Shown: positions 14,921-30,254, counted from the first letter of the stretch. The stretch is 64,000 nt of DNA from Castanea sativa (GCF_040712315.1 NC_134018.1:14404835-14468834); one strand, 5' to 3'. Notes: a model not told the origin generated them from the letters alone. Made by a program: numbers and translations.

Positions 14921-15975
14921 TGAGTTCGTATGAAAAGGCATTGGATATCTTGTCCTCCTTTATTACGCTGCGTAGTCCGTCTGATAAGGGCAGCAAGTGT
15001 TCTCACTTCGAGGTAATTTCTGAATTTGGCAAATATGACATTTCATTCTTTTTTTTTTTTCTGGTCCAAAATTGTATAACTTTGTGGTGTATGGACAATT
15101 GTAGATTCTGGACTTGGAGGAGCCTATTTCAAAGATGAAGATTATCCACGTAGCTGGCACCAAAGGGAAGGTACTAAATTATTTGAAGAATTAGTACTAA
15201 TTTGTAACAGAAATTTATGTGAAGAATAAATGAACACTCAATAAATTTTTGTATATGTAGTAAGACACTAATTAATCTTTTTTATTTGGGGCTTGAAAAG
15301 GGATCCACATGCACTTTTGTAGAATCAATGAGGTGTACACCTCATTGATGTCCGAGAAAGGTTTCCTATAGATGGGTGAGATTTTTAATCCATAAACATG
15401 TGCTTTTTAGTTTTTACTACAAGTAAAATGGATGGTGTTTGGTGTTTTGATTTCTTATTCTCTTAGAAGAAGACAACATTGGTTTCTGTTTGCTTAGTGT
15501 ATTACATGATTTCCTGTTATTTTGGCGAAATGAAATCCAATGAACTGTTTAAACTTAAATAAAAATAAAAACAAATGGTTCATCCTGTTCTGTTCTTTAG
15601 TCATAGGTTCTGTTCTATTGTTACACTTTCATGCCTTTAGCAAATCTTTTGGGCAAGTCCTAGCGCGTTTTGTCTTCTGAAGCGCCAAGTGAACTTACTT
15701 CTGTTATTTGTTCTTCCTGATTTTTGTGATCTCTTGGCATTGAGCCTTAAGTCAAAAGTCATTGGGTGCATATGTGACTTACCAATACAAAAATTAACTT
15801 TTTTTTTTTGGTTTTCTTCTCCTAGTGTCTTTTCTCATTTTCAATTTTGTACAATCATTTGCATCATAACTATAGGTGCTATGGTTAATAATCAGTTCCG
15901 GTTGGCCGCTTCAGTGTAGACATCTGTGAAGAGAAATTTTCAGCACATTTCTGGTGCTATTATGATATACTAAAG
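14921..15975 (+). pseudogene. Truncated folylpolyglutamate synthase (FPGS) gene fragment
   Basis: FPGS adds glutamates to folates, using a Mur-ligase-type P-loop. Four exon-like blocks with splice signals are visible. 14921-15012 reads SSYEKALDILSSFIT. 15105-15170 reads ILDLEEPISKMKIIHVAGTK. 15301 to about 15374 continues the P-loop as GSTCTF and later LIDVRERFPIDG. 15915-15975 reads VDICEEKFSAHFW. The P-loop is thus split as GTKGK|GST, as in the family. The third block has lost about a dozen codons between VESMR and LIDVRE, with a frame change, so it is not functional. Nothing from the rest of the roughly 500-residue enzyme follows. It is probably a captured or duplicated 5' portion of a real gene elsewhere. 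Confidence 0.85.
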
Positions 15976-17120
15976 GTATGCTTGTGCCCATATTTTATTT
16001 TATTTTTAATTTTTCCCTGAATTCTGATAGCTTTTGGACATGTAATTTGGGTAATACCTACATAGATGGAGTGGATCTTTGGAAGTGATGTATCTAAAAT
16101 TAAAGACGTTCATTCTTTCTCCTTTTCTGATTCTTTTGAGTAGAAATATATACAGAATAATAATAGTGGCAGGACTTAATCATCGAAATTCTTAAATATG
16201 CAAGGAAGCGTTTGAATAAATGATTTTGTAAATTTAGAGGTTTTTTTGCAGCACAAAATCATGGAGTCATGCAAATAGTCTATCTCAGCAGATGTTGATG
16301 CTGCTGAAATTTATAAGAACACTAACTGGCGAGCCATAAATTAAAAATCATTAATTTTTGGTTTGTTAATATGACCTTTTGGTTTAGCCATGAAATTTAA
16401 AAATTCTTGCAGCAGTGTCTTTGTGGCAGAGTAATGAGAAAATGCTTTGAGATGATTCAAAGTGGCATATGCATATGTACTAGGCTGTGTGTTTTTATAA
16501 AATTTCTTTATTACTTATAAAAAAAAAAAAAGTGGCATATGCATATAAGTTTCTAACATAGACAAAACAAGTTACAGGAATAGAATATCATAACTCTTTT
16601 CTTTTTAGTGCACTATGTTCATATAATAATAACACTAGTAAACCAACTGTATTCTCCAAAGTGATATACATGACTCTGGGGGTTCTCTTGGTGTTAAAAT
16701 GAAAGTATAGAGTGTAGTGTAGGGCTAAATAGAGTTTAATGGTAGAAGGGGGGGACCTGTGAATGGTAGAGTTTATTATTATTATTATTATTATTATTAT
16801 TTTCCCCTCCTTATGCTACATGACAATCCTTTTGCCTCTTTATCCTACATACTTTTTATCCCAATCAACAAAAGAGCCTTTGGTGTTTAAAAACACTTCT
16901 ACAATTAAAATTCTATTACCAACAGTTTCTAGAATTTGAAAAAAGTTTCATTATTTATTTTAAATTATTTGAATAATACTATAATTTTTGTTTTAAAAAT
17001 AAAAGTTAGAAACCTTTAACCAAGTTGTTTTGGGAAAATGGTTTTGGATAATTGGGATGGAATAAACATGTTTGTGGGTGCTTGTAGTAGCTGCAAAGTA
17101 CAGTGAGGAATGGGGTGATG
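15976..17120. other. Non-coding AT-rich sequence with an ATT microsatellite
   Basis: No FPGS exon or other gene is recognised past 15975. A short stretch near 16250-16335 after ttttgcag could be another exon remnant but is not identifiable. An (ATT)n microsatellite lies at 16773-16802. Confidence 0.5.
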
Positions 17121-17193
17121 ATACACCAATAAAGCTATTTTTATTAAACTGTAAAATGTTTTACAGTTTAATGAAATAGCTTTATTGGTGTAT
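17121..17193. repeat. Near-perfect hairpin with 35-bp arms
   Basis: Arms at 17121-17156 (starting atacaccaataaagc) and 17159-17193 (ending gctttattggtgtat) are complementary over about 35 bp, with one or two mismatches and a loop of only about 2 nt. No terminal duplication is clear. It may be a foldback or MITE remnant. Confidence 0.9.
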
Positions 17194-17199
17194 GTTATT

Positions 17200-18497
17200 A
17201 TTATTAATTTTTTTTATGGATCAAATGATTTGAGGTGAAATATGGGTGGATCTTGAGAACCGAGTCTGTTCTTTGAGGCAGCTTTTAAGTTTTAATAGAT
17301 GTTTGCTCCTTCAGAATTTTTTTAGCTGAAAAGTGTTATTGAGTGGGATGATTTTGATTACTTGGACTTTGGAGTGCTTTTTTCAAAGGTTTTTGACTGG
17401 TTTGAATTTTGGGGCTGAAAGTGTGGAACTTTGTTGGATTGGTTAAACATGATTTAATTTTGGTAATTAGATTGCTATCCAAATTCTCATCTTTTGCAAA
17501 TTATTGTTGTATTTGCTTTTCTCCAATAAATTTCCAGAATTGGGATTGGCTTGTGATGAATAAGTGATTTATAGCCCTTTACGCGCGTGGAAATGTAGTT
17601 CTGGGAGTTTGGTGACTTTACTGAAATGCCTCTCCTTCACTCTGTTGTAGAATAAAATTTAAACTATGCAACTTCAAGAAATATAGTTTTATTCAAGAAA
17701 TATATTACTTTATACAACTAGGACACGTTTTGTGGGAAGGACATATGGAATCCTATTTTGAAAAGTGGAATTGAAATAGAATCCACTCGTACCAACAAAA
17801 GATCGTTCAAACAAGCCCTGGCCCATGTTATGAAAGTGGCCATGTGCCATGATCAAACACTTTATAGAGAGATGGTTAACAGTTTTGATATATGATGGTT
17901 AGGTCCAATATTATGCAGTGGCCATATATGAAAGGCCCTTTTTTTAGTGATGGATTGGATGGATCCAAATTATAAAATGGCCGAATGAAAGCCCTTTGGA
18001 TAATTTTATAGTGAGTTTGCTAGGCACTCAAAATTGAAATGTCATACAATTTAATTGGGACACAATTTTTAATATTTCATTCTTGGTTGGCCCCAGCACA
18101 AAGAAACAACAAAATCCAGCGGATCTTTAGCCAAAGAATCATAACGAAAACAACAAAGAGTAATAAAATAGTTTAGTTTATCAAAGTAAAATAAAATAAA
18201 ATAAAAAGTGAGAAAATAGTTTAGTCCTTAATATAATACTATAGCATGCTATGTCATGCATGGCCATTTATATTATTCTGATTGAAAGTGAAGACTGAAG
18301 ACAATGTTTGGTATTTGATATTACTTTGATTGGGTCCACTGGTACTAATTAATGATACCATGCATCAACCCCAATAGAACCAGACATCCTCCTATATGTG
18401 CTTTTTACATATTATTGTATAGTTGTTATTTGTTACTATTCTACTAATATATTGCTTAGCTATATAAATGTTGATTAGCTTAAATACTATTGTCGTA

Positions 18498-18543
<46 letters not shown>

Positions 18544-19980
18544 AGAAAGTATCATTGTAACTTAATAGAGCTATTTTGGCCTGGATAATAAATAAGTCCT
18601 CCTCACATACATAGTCACTTTTATTGTTTTGTTAATATGGTCACATTGATGAGATTTGCAAACCTATATAATTACTCAGTCAAATTCACAAACTGTAGTA
18701 AGGTTTATTAAACAAGAATAATGCTAGAGATATAATTTTGGTTTCCAAGGGCTGAGGTGCTCAACTCAAAGTAGCCCAGAAGGGTAATAGTTGTACTGGG
18801 GTCGGCTGAATGGAAGTTTTTTGTTTTCTTCAGGGTAAGGCATAAAACTCCGGCTTTTGTTCGGGGTTAGAAAGTTGTAATTTTTTTATTGGACTTTTAG
18901 TATTTCTAGTTGAAGTAGGAGCAGGGCCAGTGGGTTACTCTGTTTCTCTAATATAAATTTATTTGGGAATAGATCAGTGACATTTTGTGGTGGTTCTGCT
19001 TTGATTTTTTCTTTATTGGATTGCTTGAGTTGGCTGGGATTTATGTGGACAGATAATGGTAGTCAGTTTGTGTTCTGAACTGTACTGAGCTGCAAGTTAA
19101 ATGATTAAGTGGTATTTGGTACTAGAACTTGTGTATCTTATTCTTGTTTATATGACGATGTGGATTTTGTGGTTTTGTGTTCAGTAGTTTCCCTGAGTTG
19201 TGCATTTGGGATTGTGTTGAGGTCAATTAAAAATTTTATATCTTACATCCTTTTTTCTAGTACTCTTTTCTTTTTCATGCAACTTATTCTTAGACAAGTT
19301 GGATCTTGGATTATTTGTATTTTCAGTTTGCTTTTGTTGGAAATCAATACCTGCCTCATGGGTTTGCACTTACATATATGCTTTACATTTGCAACCTCAT
19401 ATCCAGTTTGGATTTTAATTTTATTAGAGAAATTGAGTTGCTACTTTTCAAGGCTTTTGTTGCACCATGTTTGGCATTTAGTTCATTTTGCTTGACTCTT
19501 TATTCTTGTTATCTTTTGCTTTTTTTATTTTTATAATTTTTTTAAGGATTTATCTTTATATTTGTTGGATTCTACTAAAATATAGTAGTTCTAGTTCTTT
19601 TTATTTGTTCTCTCATTCTTAGGGCATGTTAAAAATCTATTCCTCATAAGTCTATAGGAACTGGCATTTTCTTTTTGGGTCCTAAGTAGAAGTGGCTGAG
19701 TTTGATATAGTGATAAGCTCTCTTTTCTCATCGTTCTCTCTTGCAATCATAAAAACTATACAATTTTGGGCTTTTTAAATTCTTTATAATACTTGGGCTA
19801 CTTTTCTTAGGCTTTGGTGGACAGTCATAAATTCAATGTACCGCCTAGTGAGGGTTTGAAATTTCCCTAGCAATTATTTTTCCTCTGTCCTGTCTTGTTT
19901 AATTTTTTTTTCTCTCTCAATCCAAATATGGTAATACCTCTTATTGTTGTGGGACAGGTAAATTAACGAAGTCTTTAACC
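17200..19980. other. Long non-coding stretch with TA microsatellite
   Basis: A frame of 128 codons at 19109-19495 has no domain, a low-complexity Leu/Phe/Ile composition and no splice or paralog support, so I do not call a gene. An AT microsatellite lies at 18498-18540. Confidence 0.55.
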
Positions 19981-19991
19981 ATCGTTACGAG

Positions 19992-20611
19992 CGTTGTTAT
20001 TGATTCCGTTCCGTTCCGGCCGGAACGGCCGGAATTTTTCATTCCGGTATACAAACCGGTACTAGGATACCCAACGTTCCACCTTGGGCCAGATTTCGGG
20101 CCATTCCGGCCGAGATGTGAATTCCGGCCGGTACATGATTTGGCCTATGGAAAAAAAAAAAAAAAATTATTTGATGGCTAATATTATGTTATAAATTTTG
20201 TTGGCTTATTAGTTATTAATTATTATGAGCTTATGTAATGAATAATGATTTTTTATAAATCTTCTTACTATTTGATGTTGTATTGAGGTTTAAGACATAA
20301 GAGTTCAGACTAAATGTTTTGTATTATTTGATATTTAGTTATTGTCTTCTAAATCTTCTTATTGTGTGATGTTAAATAGATGTTATATTGATGTTTAAGA
20401 CTTAAGAGTTAAGATTAAATGATTTGTATTATTTGAAATTTAGTTATTTATTTATTAGAATTGACAATTTTATGTTTTACAAGAGTATATATAATTTAAT
20501 TTTTAGGAACCCGAAACACCTTAAAACGGTACGCCGAAATCGGCCGGTACCGAAATATTCCATTTCATTGGACAAACCGAAACGGGGTCCGAAACGGTAT
20601 TAATAACAATG
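19992..20611. mobile_element. TIR element with ccggccgg tracts, 8-bp TSD
   Basis: Left end cgttgttattgattccg and the reverse complement of the right end (cattgttattaataccg) form inverted termini of about 20 bp. Flanks gttacgag (19984-19991) and attacgag (20612-20619) match at 7 of 8 positions, which fits hAT. Both ends carry ggccgg/ccggta motifs and the middle is AT-rich. No coding frame. Related in composition to the element at 49836-50231. Confidence 0.75.
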
Positions 20612-20619
20612 ATTACGAG

Positions 20620-21010
20620 AGAATAATAATACAGGCTTTTGCTTTATCCTGTTATGATTTGCATGAGTCGGGCTTTTTTCAAACAACATGGATCGAACTT
20701 ATATCTCTAGAATTGCATCAGGGTTTGAGCACTGATTGACTTGTTTCTTTTTAAACGGAATTTTTTTTTTAAAATTTTTTGATTAAGTTATGTTGTCATT
20801 TGTAATAATGAAATAGGATGGTTGCATTTGCTGGTTTGATATGTGATGTAAAGATGTGCAGCTTGTTATGGAAGTTGGGAAGGAAGCCATTTCTTCATTA
20901 TGCTTCAAGTCAGGTATTTATATATTGTTTATTTATTTATTTATTTAAGTTTTTTGATTTATTGGGTATTAATTTCTTTAGTTCAATTTACAATTGATTT
21001 CTTTAATGCT
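20620..21010. other. AT-rich sequence, no gene recognised
   Basis: A short exon-like stretch near 20864-20912 ends in a possible donor (caggtattt) but could not be assigned. Nothing else stands out. Confidence 0.4.
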
Positions 21011-21011
21011 G

Positions 21012-21251
21012 TGGGTCCGTTTGGATAGAACTTATTTTGCTGAAACTGAAAACTGAAAACACTGTAGCAAAATAATTTTTAAATATATGAATAGTTTTGT
21101 AGGACCCATTTTTAATGAAAAAGTTGTTAAAAAGTGAAATTTGTGGGACCTATGAACAGTGCATTTGTGCACTGTTCATAGCTGAAGAGTCAAAATAAGC
21201 TGCTGGTAAAAAAAAAAAAAAAAAGCACAAACGGCGGATCCAAACGCCCTA
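21012..21251 (+). mobile_element. MITE (about 240 bp), aaactgaaaa family
   Basis: The left end tgggtccgtttggat and the reverse complement of the right end (tagggcgtttggatc) are inverted repeats. The interior includes gctgaaactgaaaactg, tgtgggacctatgaacagtg and a 17-A tract. Related copies occur at 13770-13922, 14003-14232 and perhaps 6225-6420. The target duplication is not clear. Confidence 0.75.
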
Positions 21252-21384
21252 GGTAAATATTGGTGATATGTTTGGTATCTAATTGAGTTTACAGTCAGGC
21301 TCATGATCAAAGTTCACATTATTTATTGTTGCTTGATTCAAGGAATGTAGATATCATTTATGCGTCTCTACAGGAAAGGAAGAA

Positions 21385-21545
21385 AACCTATAGCCGCGAT
21401 TTTAGAAAAACCCAATGTAGGGGTTATAACCGCGTTTTTTACAAAACGCAGCTATAAGGCTCATCTCATAAGCGGTAAAAAACGCAGCTATAGAGGGACC
21501 TCTAGCTGCGTTTATAGAAACGCGGCTATATACCCCCACAGGGGG
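21385..21545. repeat. Second CACTA-like subterminal repeat cluster
   Basis: Four or more copies of agccgcg/aaacgc.gctata on both strands match the cluster at 14240-14470. The sequence leading into it (ctctacaggaaagg.agaaaa) resembles a decayed CACTA left end, but no TAGTG partner is seen. It may be the other end of a large element containing the FPGS fragment, or an independent remnant. Confidence 0.5.
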
Positions 21546-21559
21546 CCACTGTCACGCAG

Positions 21560-22557
21560 GTTCCAAAAGTCATTATCAAACCACAAACTCAAGATTATCA
21601 CCCAAGGAATTATTTAAATTGTACTCCAGTTCAAGCATCAAGAGAAGAAATAAATTTGGGGGTTGACAATAGGAAGCCAATTTTTAAATAAAATATTAAA
21701 GAGATTGAAGATCAGGTTTTATCATCACAAGTTGCGATTGTGTGCAAAAGAAATAATTTTCTTGAAAATGATCTTGAAGCCAATAAGGAAATTCATAAAA
21801 TAAAACCCTAGATTTTGATTCTTTTATTTTTTTTCCCTCCCTAAAAAGGAGAGAGAAAATTAGATCATAAGATAGGATCACAAAGAAAATGTTTTGATCA
21901 TTGGTGTCTTTAAAATACCTTTAAAATTCGTAATATTATTTTAAAAAGTCAAGAAATGGAACAAAACCCACCAAAAAATAGAGTTGCGGCCAAAATGTGC
22001 CCAAGACACAGGTGCAATCGGCACCTTGTCATAGAAACATGAGTTCAATTAACACTCATCTCCTTTTTCTAGCCAAATCTGAGTTTGAGATTATTTTATC
22101 AGCTCGACATCAAATTCAAACGTTTCTGGGGATAAAAATGAATCCATAACACATGGAGGAAAATAGTGGAATAACAATTCAGCCATCTACTCCGTTTCTC
22201 CTCTAAAAATAACACCCCTCACTATTAAATAAAATTATTAAAATTTTGGACTCTAGACAGTATAATTTCTATATCCATAGAGTTATTAAATATTGAAAGT
22301 AGAGAGGCTCTGTAGAAATTTTGAGAGAAACTTTGGAGGAGACATTAAAGGTATTTAGGTTGCTTTTGCAACATTACTCCACTTAAGTCATAAACAAATT
22401 TACATACTCTCATATATATATACACACACACACATCAAAATTTTCAACAACATCACATCAAGCAAGCTATAACACAACCTATGATATTACACAAGCACTC
22501 ACGCACAATTCTCTCTAAAAGTCAAGTAGAAGATTTGTGAATAAAAAGGATGAGAGC
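21560..22557. other. Non-coding intergenic sequence
   Basis: No gene family or splice structure was recognised on either strand. A short TA/CA microsatellite lies near 22410-22434. Confidence 0.5.
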
Positions 22558-22562
22558 ATTAG

Positions 22563-24466
22563 TAATGTCACTGAAGCCTGAAGAGAAAACAATAGACAAA
22601 AAGTTGAAAAAAACGTTTATAAACTTAGAGACTTATTTAAGGGCTCCATAAAACTTGACAGACAAGAAAATATATTCTAAAATAATTCCTAATTGATATC
22701 TAACCATAACAAGAACCAAATTTGACCTAAAAATCATTAAAGATGCCCCAAACCTAAAATAACGAATTTTACATAAAAATACCAAAATTAAATAATTACA
22801 AAAATTAAACAAAAAATTCTACTCTACATCAGACCCCTCCACCTGAAAAAAAATTGGTCCTAGAGTTGATAGTTGAAATATGAAATCTTTTGCCTCCAAA
22901 TAAACAAATATTTCGAATGCTTTAATAACTTGATTCGGTTCTAAAACTTATATTCTTCATAAAATGTAGCATAAATTTCTTCTCATCTACCTTTAATTTA
23001 TTTGCAATATCAATCAACAAAGGGTTGATAATAAAATTAAAATTTTCTACTCCAAGAAAATCAACATATTGTGTGGTCATCTTCAACAAATCAACCAAAA
23101 CCTAGGGATTGTGGGTAATGGACTGGTCCTCATATTTAACCTCAATTGGATCCTCCACAATATTCTCAATAATTATCATCTCTTGATTTTTGTTAATTGG
23201 ATCTTCCACAATTAACTCAATCTTCTTCTCTTTGACCTCTTCATCAAATTTTTGAGAAGTAGTATCTTCAAGTTTCAATTCAACAATTTGTTGCAAGTTG
23301 TGATCTTTTTTTACCACTTCAAAATTTTCTTTAGAAATTGACTATTTCTTCCCAACCTTCAAACCCTTTCCTTACTTGACACATGGACTTGGTTATGATA
23401 ATTTTGGTTTTGTGGTTGACTTTTCATGTTTTGAATACATTGCTTTTCAGATGAATATACAGACTTATAATCAACACTTGTATAATCTAGTATATCATAA
23501 TAGTCATTAGGAAACCATAAATCAATTAATACATTTTTCATTCTTTGCCAAGAGCAGATTGGATGCTTACCTCACCGCTTTCTATCGATTTGAATGTCTT
23601 CCCACCATTTCTCAAGTTCATCATCCAACTTATTAGATGCAAGCCATACTCTTTCTTCATCACAAATTTTCCAAACATTAAAATACTTTTCAAAATCAAG
23701 AAGCCAATGACTAAAATCTAGCTTACACATATCTCTGTCAAAAAATGGAATTTTTTTGTAGTTAGGAGTGCGTCTTTGAATATATTGAGCATTGTTGTTG
23801 TGAGATGATTTCCTAGCAAGAGGAGTAGCAATCTTTTGCTCGATTTTGCCTATAATTTGCTGACTCTTTTCAAGAAATTGTTGATTCTCATCACGAGTCT
23901 CTTTAATAAGCTAAAGGAACTCAACCCTAGTGAGGATTGTGTTGTTGACGTCATTGTCGCCGTTGTTGTTGTGGTGGTCACTATCTCATTGGTTACCCAC
24001 CAGAACAGGGTAAGTCAAAACTCTGATACCACTTGATGTTGCAGAAGCCTGAAGAAAATATACACGATGCTCTCTTGATGGAATAGAAACTAAACTGTTA
24101 ATTTTTGGGTAGTAAACCTTGAATCCATGAGGGGTTTCTTAAATCCATAAGGTGATAGGTCTAGAATCCACAAAAAACAATAGACAAAAGACTGAATAAT
24201 TTTTGTTGATAATCAACTATGGAAAATGTTTACAGACTTAGGGACCTATTTAAGGGCCCTATAAAACTTGACGGATAAGAAAATATATTCTAAAATAACT
24301 CCTAATTGATATCTAATTATAACAGGAACCAAATTTGACTTAAAAAGCATTAAAGACACCTAAAAACAAGGAAATAAATGCTTTAAACCTAAAATAACGA
24401 ATATTACATAAAAATACCAAAATTTAATAATTACAAAAATTAAGCAGCAAATTTTGTCCTACATCA
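22563..24466 (-). mobile_element. Short non-autonomous Ty3/gypsy element with two LTRs
   Basis: The right LTR (24034-24466, 433 bp) runs from tgatgtt to ctacatca. The left LTR (22563-22831) has the same ends and an internal deletion of about 110 bp. In element (minus) orientation, a PBS tggtatcagag (24031-24021) lies 2 nt inside the 5' LTR and a purine tract ggtggaggggtc abuts the 3' LTR. Flanks attag and ataag match 4 of 5, a probable TSD. The 1.2-kb interior encodes only a broken gag (see 23102-23830), with no protease, RT or integrase. Confidence 0.85.
23102..23830 (-). pseudogene. Ty3/gypsy gag remnant
   Basis: Minus-strand frames read a gag core with NKLDDELEKWWEDIQID and, after one stop, KHPICSWQRMKNVLIDLWFP, then a Gln/Asn-rich stretch and an acidic Glu/Lys/Ile-rich tail (23317-23102). 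The W-W-x-D signature is that of Retrotrans_gag. The sequence corresponds in position to the gag remnant at 13615-13750. Stops and frame breaks show it is dead. It would form the capsid of a retrotransposon particle. Confidence 0.7.
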
Positions 24467-24552
24467 ATAAGGAGTCAATTCAACATTTAGTTTCCCCATC
24501 AAGGCATTTGAAGGAGGATGTGAATGCAAGTATAAGAATTACAACTATTGAA

Positions 24553-24558
<6 letters not shown>

Positions 24559-24632
<74 letters not shown>

Positions 24633-24743
24633 TTTGATTCAAGTTATACCTAGTGTAATTCTAAGCAACGTTACACTACGTATAATGTTTTATTGGATTA
24701 ATATTTCAAAAATCCCATCATTAAATTACATTTTTTCTATATC

Positions 24744-24785
<42 letters not shown>
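24559..24785. repeat. (TA)n and (CA)n microsatellites
   Basis: A TA run of about 71 bp (24559-24629) is followed by a CA run (24748-24785). A 160-codon frame through them is an artefact of the dinucleotides. Confidence 0.95.
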
Positions 24786-24786
<1 letters not shown>

Positions 24787-24944
24787 AAGTTTCTTACCAA
24801 TTGGATGCTATTTACTATTCGATTTAGAAGACTATCTTTTATGCACAATGTTAAATACAAAAGCTTGAAATTTAAATATTTGATTGCTTACATAGTTAAT
24901 GATATCAAATTATCTTTAGAATTTGCAAGCAAGTAGATTTATAG

Positions 24945-25150
24945 AATATAACTAGGATGAAAAGTTTTGTAATTTTTCATTTTAAAAAAAAAGTATCTAG
25001 GACTAGAATCATGTAAATATTTATTTTCTTTTGATCCAATGGCGTGATTCAATCCAATATCAATAAGGATTTATATTAATTCATGTCTTTGTTTTTTTTG
25101 TTTTTTTGTTGATAAATAAGTAGCAACTCCATACACATACACATACACAC
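24945..25150. repeat. Direct repeat, copy A (partner 32608-32825)
   Basis: Shares an ordered series of motifs with 32608-32825: agaatataa.taggat, tttgtaatttttcatttt, ttttgatcca, tacacatacaca. The two copies lie outside SRLK-2 on opposite sides in the same orientation. Confidence 0.75.
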
Positions 25151-25154
25151 CAAG

Positions 25155-25260
25155 GGAATCAATCTTGTACCAGTAGTCATTTCAATTTGGCTAGTGGAAC
25201 GAAATATTTTGGTACCAGTTGATACTGGTATACCGTTTCAAGATTACTGCAATTTAAAAT
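25155..25260. mobile_element. Remnant of the ccggta-type MITE
   Basis: aagggaatcaatcttgtacc followed by ttggtaccag and actggtataccg resembles the left end of the element at 49836-50231. The right end is not identifiable, so this is a truncated copy. Confidence 0.45.
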
Positions 25261-25861
25261 TTATATTTATATATTAATGAATTCAAATATATATATATAT
25301 ATATATTATTTTTCATGTAATATATGGAGTATTTAATTATTTGGTAAAAGTCCATCTAATTTTTTTTATGAATTTTTACTTTTAATAATGATAAAAAAAA
25401 ATAAGGAAAAAATTTAATAAGAACATTCAATTTTAGATGGGGGCATGGGGTTTTGGTGAAAGCATTAAATGGTTTGGTAAAAACTCCTTAAAGAATTTTA
25501 AAGCATTAACACTTTAATATATGGAGCACATCTCATTTGTTGTTAATCCAAATCAAGTCACGTTTGTGTTCATTTTGAAGGCCCAAATATCTAGTTTCAA
25601 ATGAAACAAATTTCACTTAGAAATTTATTATCATGTAAAAGATATCGAACGAAAGAAGATCATCAACTTCTCAAATTTGAGCATATTGAAACTTTGTTTT
25701 CTTTGAGGAGCTTTTGACTGGGACGTAACCTTAATACAATTTTATTGACACAACCTAATTTTGACATATTTAGTCATTATTTTCCTAATATATCTTTGAA
25801 CCCTAACTAATTTGATAATTTAATATCTCAGAAAAAACATAAATCAATAAGCAAACAAACA

Positions 25862-25862
<1 letters not shown>

Positions 25863-25897
<35 letters not shown>
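25863..25897. repeat. (ATT)n microsatellite
   Basis: An uninterrupted run of about 11 tta/att units in the 3' flank of SRLK-2. Confidence 0.95.
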
Positions 25898-25899
<2 letters not shown>

Positions 25900-26142
25900 C
25901 TTTCTTGCTTATGTGCTAACCTGTAGATTTCTGAATCTTTACAACTTTCCTCGAAGCTTGGTCACCAGTAGCTTTTAGCCAACCATTTTAAGGGGGAGAA
26001 TTTTTCGAATGAGAACTTGAAGTCTCATTAGAGCTACTGTTTTCTTTGTTAAGAAATTAATTAAATAGATTATAAGTATATGCCTTAAACCTTTTTGTTA
26101 TTGAATAAGCCATTTTAAGCCTTAATATTCAAATAAGATTAA

Positions 26143-26393
26143 GGCTTCGTTTGGGAGATAATAAGCGAATGGAATGGAATGATTATTCTCTTGTTTGAGA
26201 GTTTAAGTGAGAGGGAATAGAATGATTATGAGGAAACAATCATTCCATTCCGTTCCACTTAAACTCTCAAATAAGGGAATGAACTTTCCATTCCCTCCAT
26301 TAACACTTCCAAATAAAGGAAGGAAAGAATATTTTAAAATTATTCTTTTCATTCATTTCCATTCCATTCCATTCCCTTCTCCCAAAGGAGGCT
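26143..26393. mobile_element. Tourist-like MITE (251 bp) with TAA TSD
   Basis: Left end ggcttcgtttgggag and the reverse complement of the right end (agcctcctttgggag) are inverted repeats. TAA flanks both sides (26140-26142, 26394-26396). The interior is a series of attccattcc/ggaatggaat motifs. The homologous site in the 3' flank of SRLK-3 (near 47860-47880) lacks it, which supports both the boundaries and an insertion after the gene duplication. Confidence 0.85.
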
Positions 26394-26495
26394 TAATGTC
26401 ACACACTTGGGGAATACAACTATGTTTAACTTCCAAAATGTAAAGAGAAATATCAATTATAGGATATGTAATAATGCAATTAATATGACATTTCA

Positions 26496-30093
<3,598 letters not shown>

Positions 30094-30220
30094 TGCTTTC
30101 TGGTCTTAGAACCCTTATCCAACATGCTAGTTAGACCCATAATGGTGAGCAAAGACTATAACATAGAATTGAAGGTCATACATTGATCCGAGTAGTTTTC
30201 GTAGTTCGTCTTGGTCCCAA

Positions 30221-30250
30221 CTATTTATGGTCCAGGATATGAATCACGTG
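30221..30250 (-). promoter_or_regulatory. Candidate TATA box and G-box of SRLK-2
   Basis: On the minus strand ccataaatag (30230-30221) lies about 130 bp before the ATG, and a palindromic CACGTG G-box (30250-30245) lies just upstream. The homologous segment of SRLK-3 (near 55875-55905) aligns but lacks both sequences. Spacing fits a plant core promoter; function is inferred. Confidence 0.5.
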
Positions 30251-30254
30251 ACTG

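Noticed and set aside
19109..19495. 128-codon frame with Leu/Phe-rich composition
   Set aside because: No family resemblance, no neighbouring exons; AT-rich sequence can yield such frames by chance.
24454..24936. 160-codon frame containing a long Ile-Tyr run
   Set aside because: Created by the TA and CA microsatellites.
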